A stretch of 64,000 nt of DNA from Streptomyces sp. NBC_00258 (lineage in GTDB: Bacteria > Actinomycetota > Actinomycetes > Streptomycetales > Streptomycetaceae), in NCBI RefSeq assembly GCF_036182465.1, contig NZ_CP108081.1, positions 2,232,001 to 2,296,000 of the forward strand, given 5' to 3'. The notes under the pieces were generated by a model. That model made no database searches. It saw nothing but the letters and a program-made list of their open reading frames with translations, and was not told the DNA's origin. Shown here one piece after another: positions 16,753-23,491 of the stretch. Position 1 is the first letter of the stretch, and each line of letters starts with the position of its first letter. The translations under genes and the position numbers were made by a program.

Positions 16753-18915
16753 GTGTCCGACTGGCAGATGTCCGGGCAGGAACGGGACGCCGCCCCGCCG
16801 CCGGTCGGCCGGCCGCTGCTGTCGCTGACGCTCGCCGCGCTCATGGACGACGTCCACGCGCACTCGGGCGCGGTGTACCTGCTGACCCCCGGCGAGCCGG
16901 TACTGGAGATGGCGGTGATGGCCGGGCTGCCCAGGGCGTTCGCGGCGCCCTGGGAGCGGGTGGGCCTGAGCGCGCCGATCCCGGTGGCGGAGGCGGCCCG
17001 CGACCGGCGGCTCGTGTGGGTGGGCGGCGAGGAGGAGATGGCCCGCAGCTATCCGCGGATCGCCGTCGTCCTGCCGTACCCGTTCGCGCTGGCCGCGCTG
17101 CCGGTGGCGACCGACCGGGCCACCTACGGGGCGGTCTTCGTGACCTGGCCGGGCTCGCACCCCGCGGAGCTGTCCGACCGGGAGCGGGACCATCTCACCG
17201 CCGCCTGCGACCGGCTCGCGCTACGTCTGGAGCGGGCCGTCGAGGAGGGCCGGGCGATCCATCCGGAGCCCGATCTGATCGCCCCGGCGTCGGTGGCGAC
17301 GGTGGCCGGAACACTCGGCACGGTGGAGGCGGCGCGGATGGTGGCGCGGCTGCCGTACGGGCTGTGCGCGCTCGATCTGCACGGCCGGATCAGCTTCGCC
17401 AACGCGGCGGCGGCCGACCTGCTCGGCCTGCCGGTCAGCGGGCTGCTGGGCACCCAGCTGTGGGCGACCGTGCCGTGGCTCAACGATCCGGTCTACGAGG
17501 ACCGCTACCGGGCCGCGCTGCTCAGCCAGCAGACGACGTCGTTCGTGGCGCTCCGGCCGCCCTCGGACTGGCTGTCGTTCCGGCTCCATCCCAGTACGAA
17601 CGGGCTGAGCCTGCGCATCACCCGGGCGCGGGCCGTGGCGCGGGAGGGCTCTGCGGGGTTCCGGCACGCGGACACCGGCACGCGCCTCGTGACCATCTCG
17701 CAGGTGCTGAGCCTTGCCGGGGCACTCACCGAGGCGGTGGGGGTGCAGGACGTGGTGCAGCTGGTCGCGGACGAGATCGCGCCCGCCGTCGGCAGTCAGG
17801 CGCTGGTGCTCCTCGGCTCCCAGGCGGGCCGGCTGCACGTCCTCGGGCACCGCGGCTATCCGGATCCGCATGTCGTCGAGCGCTTCGACGGGATGCCGCT
17901 GACCGAGCAGACTCCCGGGGCGCACGCCCTGAGGAGCGGTGTGCCCGCCTTCTTCGACTCCCGTCAGCAGCTGGAGCGCCTCTACCCGGCCCGGAACTCC
18001 ACGCCCGACGGCATGGCGGCCTGGGCGTTTCTGCCGCTCATCGCGTCCGGGCGGCCGGTGGGCACCTGTGTCCTGGCGTACGCCGACCCGCATCCCTTCC
18101 CGGCCGACGAGCGTGCCGTGCTGACCAGCCTGAGCGGACTGATCGCGCAGGCGCTGGACCGGGCCCGCCTCTACGACGCCAAGCACCAGCTGGCGCACGG
18201 TCTGCAGGCCGCGCTGCTGCCGCACTCGCTGCCGTCCCTGCCCGGCATCGAGGCGGCCGCCCGCTATCTGCCCGCGACTCAGGGCATGGAGATCGGCGGG
18301 GACTTCTACGACCTGGTGCCGACGGGCGGCGAGGGCGCGTCGGGCGGCCAGGCCGCGGCGGTGATCGGGGACGTACAGGGCCACAACGTCACCGCGGCCG
18401 GCCTGATGGGGCAGATCCGTACCGCCGTACGTGCGTACACGACCGTCGGCCAGCCGCCGGGGGAGGTCATGAGCAGCACCAACCGGCTGATGATCGACCT
18501 TGGTACGGAACTCTTCGCGAGCTGTGTCTATCTGCGCCTGGACCCGGCGCACGGGCAGCTCGTGATGGCCCGGGCAGGGCATCCGCCGCCCCTGCTGAGA
18601 AAGCCGGACGGCAAGGTACGGGTCCTCGACCTGGCCGGCGGACCGCTGCTCGGCATCGACCCGGCCGCCACCTACCCGACCACCGACGTCGCGCTGCCGC
18701 CCGGGTCACTGCTCGCCCTCTACACCGACGGGCTGATCGAGTCCCCCGGCGTCGACATCGAGGACGCACTGGCCGGCCTCGCGCAACGGCTCACCGAGAT
18801 CGGCGACCGCCCCCTCGACGAGGTGGCCGACTCCCTCGTGGAACACAGCGGAACGGCAGAGGAACGGGTGGACGACGTGGCACTCCTACTGCTCCGCGCC
18901 CGCCCCGCGCCCTGA
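16753..18915 (+). CDS. SpoIIE-type PP2C phosphatase with GAF and PAS domains
   Basis: A 720-residue protein from GTG 16753, placed by GGGAGGAGG eight bases upstream. Domains in order: GAF (about 12-150), PAS (about 195-290; LPYGLCALDLHGRISFANAA), GAF (about 315-465), SpoIIE/PP2C (about 490-715; IGGDFYDLVP, VIGDVQGHNVTAAGLMGQI, RAGHPPPLLRKPDG, YTDGLIESPGVDIEDALAGL). Unlike its two paralogs in this window it has no C-terminal HATPase domain. The likely substrate class is phosphorylated STAS anti-anti-sigma factors. The stop codon lies in the loop of a GC-rich hairpin. Confidence 0.9.
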   Translation: MSDWQMSGQERDAAPPPVGRPLLSLTLAALMDDVHAHSGAVYLLTPGEPVLEMAVMAGLPRAFAAPWERVGLSAPIPVAEAARDRRLVWVGGEEEMARSYPRIAVVLPYPFALAALPVATDRATYGAVFVTWPGSHPAELSDRERDHLTAACDRLALRLERAVEEGRAIHPEPDLIAPASVATVAGTLGTVEAARMVARLPYGLCALDLHGRISFANAAAADLLGLPVSGLLGTQLWATVPWLNDPVYEDRYRAALLSQQTTSFVALRPPSDWLSFRLHPSTNGLSLRITRARAVAREGSAGFRHADTGTRLVTISQVLSLAGALTEAVGVQDVVQLVADEIAPAVGSQALVLLGSQAGRLHVLGHRGYPDPHVVERFDGMPLTEQTPGAHALRSGVPAFFDSRQQLERLYPARNSTPDGMAAWAFLPLIASGRPVGTCVLAYADPHPFPADERAVLTSLSGLIAQALDRARLYDAKHQLAHGLQAALLPHSLPSLPGIEAAARYLPATQGMEIGGDFYDLVPTGGEGASGGQAAAVIGDVQGHNVTAAGLMGQIRTAVRAYTTVGQPPGEVMSSTNRLMIDLGTELFASCVYLRLDPAHGQLVMARAGHPPPLLRKPDGKVRVLDLAGGPLLGIDPAATYPTTDVALPPGSLLALYTDGLIESPGVDIEDALAGLAQRLTEIGDRPLDEVADSLVEHSGTAEERVDDVALLLLRARPAP

Positions 18916-18950
18916 AGGGGCGCGGGGAACTGCGCGACCAGCCCCCACCG
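18903..18950 (+). repeat. Streptomyces GC-rich dispersed hairpin element
   Basis: CCCCGCGCCC and GGGCGCGGGG form a 10-bp stem with the TGA stop of the preceding gene in its loop, followed by GCGCGACCAGCCCCCACC. A related copy with the same two blocks lies at 42798-42881. It probably acts as a terminator or mRNA-stabilising 3' end; that this is a frequent intergenic element in Streptomyces is general knowledge, not shown here. Confidence 0.6.
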
Positions 18951-18999
18951 ACCCGCGGACGACGCACCACCCAAAGCCCCCGTACATCCCATACGTGCA

Positions 19000-19037
19000 G
19001 AGCGGCCCGGCTCCCCCACAGGAGAACCGGGCCGCTC
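19000..19037. terminator. Bidirectional terminator hairpin
   Basis: GAGCGGCCCGG (19000-19010) pairs with CCGGGCCGCTC (19027-19037) as a perfect 11-bp stem with a further CTCC/GGAG inner pairing. It lies between the convergent SpoIIE and protease genes and would serve both. Confidence 0.8.
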
Positions 19038-19073
19038 CACATCAACTAGGCACCGTCACGACGTACGTCCAGG

Positions 19074-20387
19074 TCACTGGTTGTTCGTGAGCCCCGACTC
19101 GTCGTCCACACCGTCACCGTTCTGGTCGTTGACGCCGCCGACCTGCTCCTCGCCGCCGACCTCTTCGCCGCCGACCGCGTCGCCACCGGCACCGGCTTCC
19201 TCACCGGCACCGGCCTCTTCACCAGCACCGGCTTCCTCACCGGCGCCGGCCTCTTCACCGGCACCGGCACCCGCGTCGCCCGCACCGAGCGTCGCGCCGA
19301 CCGCGGCCAGCGCGGTGGTCACCGGCTGGAAGAAGGTCTCGCCGCCGACGGTGCAGTCGCCGCTGCCGCCCGAGGTCAGGCCGATCGCGCTGCCGTCCGC
19401 GGTGAACAGGGAGCCGCCGCTGTCGCCGGGCTCGGCGCAGACGTTGGTCTGGATGAGGCCGGTGACCGTGCCCTCCGGGTAGTTCACGGTGGCATTGAGG
19501 CCGGTGACCTCACCGTCGTTCAGACCGGTGGTGCTGCCCATCCGGATGACGGCCTGGCCGACCGCGGCCTCCGCGGCCTGGGTGATCTCCACCGACTGCT
19601 GGCCGGTGTTCACCGTGCTGGGCGCCTCGGTCGCCGGGTCGTCGTACTTGACGAGGGCGAAGTCGCCGTCACCGGGGAACGTGGCCGCCTCGACCGTGCC
19701 GATCGGCGCGCCGGCCTCGGAGTCCGACCACTCGGCCGCGGCGACACCGCAGTGGCCCGCCGTCAGGAAGGCCGGGGCGCCGTCGTCGGCGACGACGTTG
19801 AAACCGAGCGAGCAGCGTGCGCCGCCGCCGAAGATGGCGTCGCCGCCCTCGACGAACGTCTTGAACGTGCCGGCGGACTTCTTGATGGTCGCCATGCCCG
19901 AGCCGAGGCTCTTGACGGTCGACTCGAGCTGGTCCCAGTTTGCGCCCGTAACGGTGCTGTCGGCGGTGACCTGGATCTTGTTCGTCCTGGGGTCGACGGC
20001 CCACGAGGTGCCGGGGATGGTCGCGTCGCTCTTCAGCGTCTGCGAGGCCGCCGTGAGCTCCTTCGTGCTGTTGTCGACCTGCTGGACGACAGCGCCGGCC
20101 TCCTCCGCCTGGACGATGATGTTGTTGTCGTCGCCCGCGACGTTGATGATGAGCTGCTGCTTGCCCGAGTCGTAGTACGCACCGGCATAGGCTTCACCGA
20201 GCAGTTCGGACAGCTGCGAGGCAAGGTCCGACGCCTCCGCGGCCTTCACCGTTCTGGGGGCGGCACCTTCCGTCGCATCGGTCTGGGACGCCATCGCGTT
20301 GGGCAGGATGAGTGCCGCCGCGCCGAGCGCCACCACGCTTCCTGCGGCTATGACGGCCTTGCGCTTGGGTATCCGCTTGTGACTCAA
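19074..20387 (-). CDS. Secreted S1 serine protease, streptogrisin-like, with acidic repeat tail
   Basis: A 437-residue preproprotein. A signal peptide (about 1-34, ends near NAMASQ) is followed by an alpha-lytic-type pro-region (about 40-185) and a chymotrypsin-like domain (about 190-360). The triad is visible in FLTAGHCGV, GDGDFALVKY and EPGDSGGSLF. The mature domain has the usual Cys pairs (RCSLG/GHCG, NVCAE/GDCTVG). After the catalytic domain come four GAGEEA repeats, then a Gly/Glu-rich stretch and DQNGDGVDDE, which resembles a calcium-binding loop. The start is TTG with AGGAGGT seven bases upstream. The tail is not part of ordinary streptogrisins. Confidence 0.9.
   Translation of the reverse strand: MSHKRIPKRKAVIAAGSVVALGAAALILPNAMASQTDATEGAAPRTVKAAEASDLASQLSELLGEAYAGAYYDSGKQQLIINVAGDDNNIIVQAEEAGAVVQQVDNSTKELTAASQTLKSDATIPGTSWAVDPRTNKIQVTADSTVTGANWDQLESTVKSLGSGMATIKKSAGTFKTFVEGGDAIFGGGARCSLGFNVVADDGAPAFLTAGHCGVAAAEWSDSEAGAPIGTVEAATFPGDGDFALVKYDDPATEAPSTVNTGQQSVEITQAAEAAVGQAVIRMGSTTGLNDGEVTGLNATVNYPEGTVTGLIQTNVCAEPGDSGGSLFTADGSAIGLTSGGSGDCTVGGETFFQPVTTALAAVGATLGAGDAGAGAGEEAGAGEEAGAGEEAGAGEEAGAGGDAVGGEEVGGEEQVGGVNDQNGDGVDDESGLTNNQ
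19190..19270 (-). repeat. Four 18-bp tandem repeats in the protease gene
   Basis: Four consecutive near-identical 18-bp units (plus strand about GGCACCGGCCTCTTCACC) encode the GAGEEA hexapeptide repeats. Differences between units are silent or nearly so, so repeat number may vary between strains. Coordinates are approximate to a few bases. Confidence 0.75.
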
Positions 20388-20572
20388 CTTCTTGACCTCC
20401 TGGGGACTGGGGGGTCCGAGCCGCCGTCTGGCAGCTGACTGCGGGCGCCTGGATGGCTGTAGGTACGCAAGCGGTGCGTGTGGCGTTCAACGGCTTTTCT
20501 CAACTTCCTTTGCGAAAGCACGAATCCGGTGTCGCCGGTGACCCGTCGCGGATGCCGGGGAACAATGCCCGC

Positions 20573-20986
20573 ATGACGCTGACCACCACTGATGCGGACA
20601 AGATCCTCTCGGCCAACTTCGCCCCCTGGGTCCTCGAACTCAATCTGTCGGTCGAGGAATTGGGCGACCGTCGGGCGGTACTGCGGCTGCCCTGGTCCGA
20701 TCGGCTCGCGCGGGAGGGCGGTTCGATGTCGGGGCAGGCCCTGATGGCCGCGGCGGACACGGCGACGGTGATCGCGGTGTCGGCGGCGCGCGGCGCGTAC
20801 GGGCCGATGACCACGGTCCAGCAGTCCACGACGTTCCAGCGTGCGGTCATGGACGCGGACGTCCTGATCGAGGCGGTCGTGACGAAACTGGGCCGTCGGA
20901 TGGCGTTCGCCGACCTCACGATGACCGCTGAGGGCACGGAGGAGATCGCGGCCCGCGCGAGTGCGGTGTACGCGCTGCTCGGCTGA
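20573..20986 (+). CDS. PaaI-family hotdog thioesterase
   Basis: A 137-residue single hotdog-fold protein. The family core is seen in LRLPWSDRLAREGGSMSGQA and ALMAAADTATVIAV, followed by the beta-strand TTVQQSTTFQRAVMDADVLI. Members hydrolyse acyl-CoA thioesters, often phenylacetyl-CoA-type; the substrate is unknown here. ATG 20573 is chosen because similarity begins after it, although ATG 20552 and an upstream frame to 20453 are open. It is divergent from the protease and stands alone. Confidence 0.8.
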   Translation: MTLTTTDADKILSANFAPWVLELNLSVEELGDRRAVLRLPWSDRLAREGGSMSGQALMAAADTATVIAVSAARGAYGPMTTVQQSTTFQRAVMDADVLIEAVVTKLGRRMAFADLTMTAEGTEEIAARASAVYALLG

Positions 20987-21110
20987 TTCGCGGTCCGTTG
21001 CCGGGCCCGGATCCGTTCCCCGGCCGGGATCCGTTGCCCATTTCAGTTGCGGGCGACGAAAGGACGACATTCGGGCGCACCGACGGCCATTCGGGTCTAT
21101 TCCCGTGATG

Positions 21111-21176
21111 CCATTGGAAATCCGATGCCCTCCAATGGATCCCCTATTGGATCTCCGTGTCCCGTCGGCCTACCTT
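21111..21176 (+). promoter_or_regulatory. Promoter with ATTGGA repeats, probably leaderless
   Basis: CCATTGGA (21111-21118) and TCCAATGG (21131-21138) form a perfect 8-bp inverted repeat with a 12-base spacer, and a third ATTGGAT copy lies at 21146-21152. TTGGAT (21147-21152) and TACCTT (21171-21176), 18 bp apart, fit a -35/-10 pair. The -10 ends six bases before the ATG at 21183, so the transcript would be leaderless. Confidence 0.5.
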
Positions 21177-21182
21177 CGAGGC

Positions 21183-21878
21183 ATGGCAAAGATTCTTTTC
21201 GTAGTGACCGGTACCGACTTCTGGACTCTCGCCGACGGCACCAAGCACCCGACCGGCTTCTGGGCCGAGGAGGCCGTCGCCCCGTACGAGGCGTTCAAGG
21301 CGGCGGGGCACGAGGTCGTCGTGGCCACCCCGGGCGGCGTCGTGCCGACCGTGGACCAGGGCAGCCTGGCTCCCGAGCTCAACGGCGGCGAGGAGGGCGC
21401 CGCCAAGGTCGCCGCCGCGCTCGGCTCGTTCGCCGAGCTGCAGCACCCCATCCGCGTGGAGGACGTGGACCTCGACGAGTACGTGGCCGTCTTCTACCCC
21501 GGCGGCCACGGCCCCATGGAGGACCTCGCCGTCAACGCCGACTCGGGGCGGCTCCTCACCCTCGCCCTGGAGTCCGGCAAGCCGCTCGGTGTCGTCTGCC
21601 ACGCCCCGGCCGCGCTGCTGGCCGCCACCAAGGAGGACGGCGGCAACGCCTTCGCGGGCTACCGGCTGACCGGCTTCACCAACACCGAGGAGACCCAGGC
21701 CGGTTTCGCCGACAAGGCCAAGTGGCTGCTCCAGGACCGGCTGGTGGAGATCGGCGCCGATTTCCAGGAGAGCGAGCCGTGGGCGCCGTACGTGGTCGTC
21801 GACCGCAACCTCGTCACGGGCCAGAACCCCGCCTCCTCCGCGCCGCTCGCCGCCGAGCTCCTGAAGAAGCTCGGCTGA
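21183..21878 (+). CDS. DJ-1/PfpI (Hsp31-like) family protein
   Basis: A 231-residue type 1 glutamine-amidotransferase-like protein starting MAKILFVVTGTD. The nucleophile elbow GVVCHAPAALL carries the conserved Cys, and YPGGHGPMEDLA carries the upstream glycine-rich loop. EEAVAPYEAFKAAGHEVVVA is typical of the Hsp31/glyoxalase III branch, whose members degrade methylglyoxal or act as stress chaperones. Choosing between these needs more than sequence. It has its own promoter region with repeated ATTGGA motifs. Confidence 0.87.
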   Translation: MAKILFVVTGTDFWTLADGTKHPTGFWAEEAVAPYEAFKAAGHEVVVATPGGVVPTVDQGSLAPELNGGEEGAAKVAAALGSFAELQHPIRVEDVDLDEYVAVFYPGGHGPMEDLAVNADSGRLLTLALESGKPLGVVCHAPAALLAATKEDGGNAFAGYRLTGFTNTEETQAGFADKAKWLLQDRLVEIGADFQESEPWAPYVVVDRNLVTGQNPASSAPLAAELLKKLG

Positions 21879-22361
21879 CGCCACTCCCGCAACAGAGGCC
21901 ATCGTCTTGCACTCCGCCACCACGCGGTAACAGCCCGTTCGAGCGAGAGAGCGGAATCCCGGCTTCAGCAAATCTGCACATCGAATACGCACCCGGGTCA
22001 CGGCACGCGGCGAATCCACACAGTGGATCGTCGCGTGCCGCGTCTTTGGCGAGGTGTGCCCGATTCCGACCCACACCCTCCGTTGCCGAAATGTGAATCA
22101 CCCCGGGGGCATGTGAAGAAGTCGCCACCGAGACGTGCGCACGCCTGCACCGTTGAGTCGATCCGGCGCTCAAATGCCCTGATCACATGGGTCGTTGATT
22201 GGATGCGTGGCACGGCCCCGTGCTTTGATCCATTGCACCGCGGGGGTCGTTTCGACGGTTCCCGGTTCCGGGTTCCGGACGCCCGCGGTCGCGGCCGTCC
22301 ATCTGTCCCCAGAGGGGGCCGCTCCCCCCTTGTGAATATCAATAGGAAGGGAAGTTCCATC
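21879..22361 (+). other. 483-base leader region before the double-glycine peptide gene
   Basis: No convincing gene is present. An imperfect inverted repeat at 22001-22040 (CGGCACGCG... pairs with ...CGCGTGCCG) could form a hairpin. The sequence is less GC-biased than the flanking genes. No consensus -35/-10 pair stood out. AGGAAGGGAAG at 22343-22353 is the ribosome site of the peptide gene. Confidence 0.5.
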
Positions 22362-22577
22362 ATGAACTCCACCCCCCAGGTTGCCACCGTCGAGATCTCC
22401 GACGCTGAGCTCGACAACGTCTCCGGTGGCCTCTCGGTCAACGCGCTCGGCACCGTCACGGGCGTCGTCGACGGCATCGCCCCGGTTTCCGGCCTGGTCG
22501 ACACCGTCGTGGGCACCGTTGAGGGCGCGACCGGCCTGAACACCGCCCCGGTCACCGGCCTGGTCGCCGGCATCTGA
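22362..22577 (+). CDS. Double-glycine-leader peptide precursor
   Basis: A 71-residue peptide from ATG 22362 with AGGAAGGGAAG eight bases upstream. The leader has the EL..VSGG signature (EISDAELDNVSGG), ending in Gly22-Gly23, the site cut by C39 peptidase ABC exporters. The 48-residue core has no Cys and is rich in Gly, Val, Thr and Ala, with recurring motifs VTGVVDGI, VSGLVDTVV, VTGLVAGI. Three exporter genes follow after a hairpin. Without Cys it cannot form lanthionine or disulfide rings, and no modification enzyme gene is adjacent. I know of no named product with this core; pipelines may label it a type A2 lantipeptide from its leader. Confidence 0.85.
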   Translation: MNSTPQVATVEISDAELDNVSGGLSVNALGTVTGVVDGIAPVSGLVDTVVGTVEGATGLNTAPVTGLVAGI

Positions 22578-22601
22578 TCACTCTGTGATCGCATAGCGTG
22601 C

Positions 22602-22640
22602 CGTGAGTCCCGGAACCGCTTCCCGGTTCCGGGACTTACG
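22602..22640 (+). terminator. 17-bp hairpin between peptide and exporter genes
   Basis: A stem from 22602 to 22640 with a 5-base loop (CTTCC); the 12-bp core GTCCCGGAACCG pairs perfectly with CGGTTCCGGGAC. There is no T-run after it. Its place between precursor and transporter suggests a partial terminator or mRNA 3' stabiliser giving much more peptide than exporter. Confidence 0.75.
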
Positions 22641-22684
22641 GATGTCGTAGTTCGGATCTCATTTCTCGCAGGTGAGGGAAGACC

Positions 22685-23491
22685 GTGCAGTTCCGCCAAC
22701 AGGCCCTCGCCAAGCTGCAGTCGCCGGAGGAGCTCGACCTCCCGGTGCGCTTCGCCCGCCCCCAGGGCTGGCTCGTGCTGTTCGTGACGGTCGTCGTCAT
22801 GGCGGCCGCGTCGGTCTGGGCCGTGACGGGCTCCGTGGCGTCCACGGTGAGCGCGCCCGCCATCCTCACGCACGGGCAGGGCAGTTACCTCCTGCAGAGC
22901 CCCGTCTCCGGCCAGGTCACCGCCGTCGTCGCCGAGCAGGGCCGACGGATCGCCGCGAACGCCCCCGTACTCAAGGTCCGTACGGCGAAGGGCGAGACGG
23001 TAGTACGCAGTGTCGCCGCGGGCCGCGTCACCGGGCTCGCCGCCACCATCGGCGCGATCATCAGCACGGGTACGAACGTGGCCGCCGTGGAGAAGGTCGC
23101 CGACGCCGACGACCCGCTGTACGCGACGGTGTACGTGCCCGCCGAGAACGCCGCCACGATTCCCTCGGACGCTGCCGTCGACCTCACCGTCCAGTCCGCG
23201 CCGACCCAGCAGTACGGGGTGCTGCGCGGCCATGTGAAGTCGGTCGACCGGGCCGCCCAGTCGGAGCAGCAGATCGCCGCCTTCCTCGGTGACAGCCAGC
23301 TGGGCGAGCAGTTCACGAAGAAGGGCAGGCCGGTGGCCGTCCTCGTCCGGCTCGACCGTTCGTCGGGCACAAAGTCCGGCTACAAGTGGTCGTCCGCGGA
23401 CGGGCCGCCGTTCCGGCTGAGCTCCATGACCGTGGCCTCCGGCTCGATCCGCCTGGATGACCAGCGCCCGATCGATTGGCTGCTGCCGTGA
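22685..23491 (+). CDS. NHLM-type HlyD-like secretion adaptor
   Basis: A 268-residue membrane-fusion-like protein from GTG 22685 (GAGGGAAG upstream). One N-terminal membrane segment (about 35-57, VLFVTVVVMAAASVWAVTGS) is followed by a biotinyl/lipoyl-like segment (LLQSPVSGQVTAVVAEQGRR, LKVRTAKGETVV) and beta-rich domain. In NHLM/NHLP bacteriocin systems this protein pairs with two ABC proteins to export leader peptides. In a Gram-positive it should span from membrane to wall. Its stop overlaps the next start as GTGA. Confidence 0.85.
   Translation: MQFRQQALAKLQSPEELDLPVRFARPQGWLVLFVTVVVMAAASVWAVTGSVASTVSAPAILTHGQGSYLLQSPVSGQVTAVVAEQGRRIAANAPVLKVRTAKGETVVRSVAAGRVTGLAATIGAIISTGTNVAAVEKVADADDPLYATVYVPAENAATIPSDAAVDLTVQSAPTQQYGVLRGHVKSVDRAAQSEQQIAAFLGDSQLGEQFTKKGRPVAVLVRLDRSSGTKSGYKWSSADGPPFRLSSMTVASGSIRLDDQRPIDWLLP

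Noticed and set aside
22023..22361. N-terminal extension of the double-glycine peptide to 184 residues
   Set aside because: The extension is Arg/Pro-rich with no ribosome site, while ATG 22362 has a strong one and yields a normal leader.
22362..22577. Calling the double-glycine peptide a lanthipeptide
   Set aside because: The core has no cysteine and no lanthionine synthetase is adjacent; only the leader resembles type A2 lantipeptides. The LanKC at 9268 recognises LLDLQ-type leaders, which this lacks.
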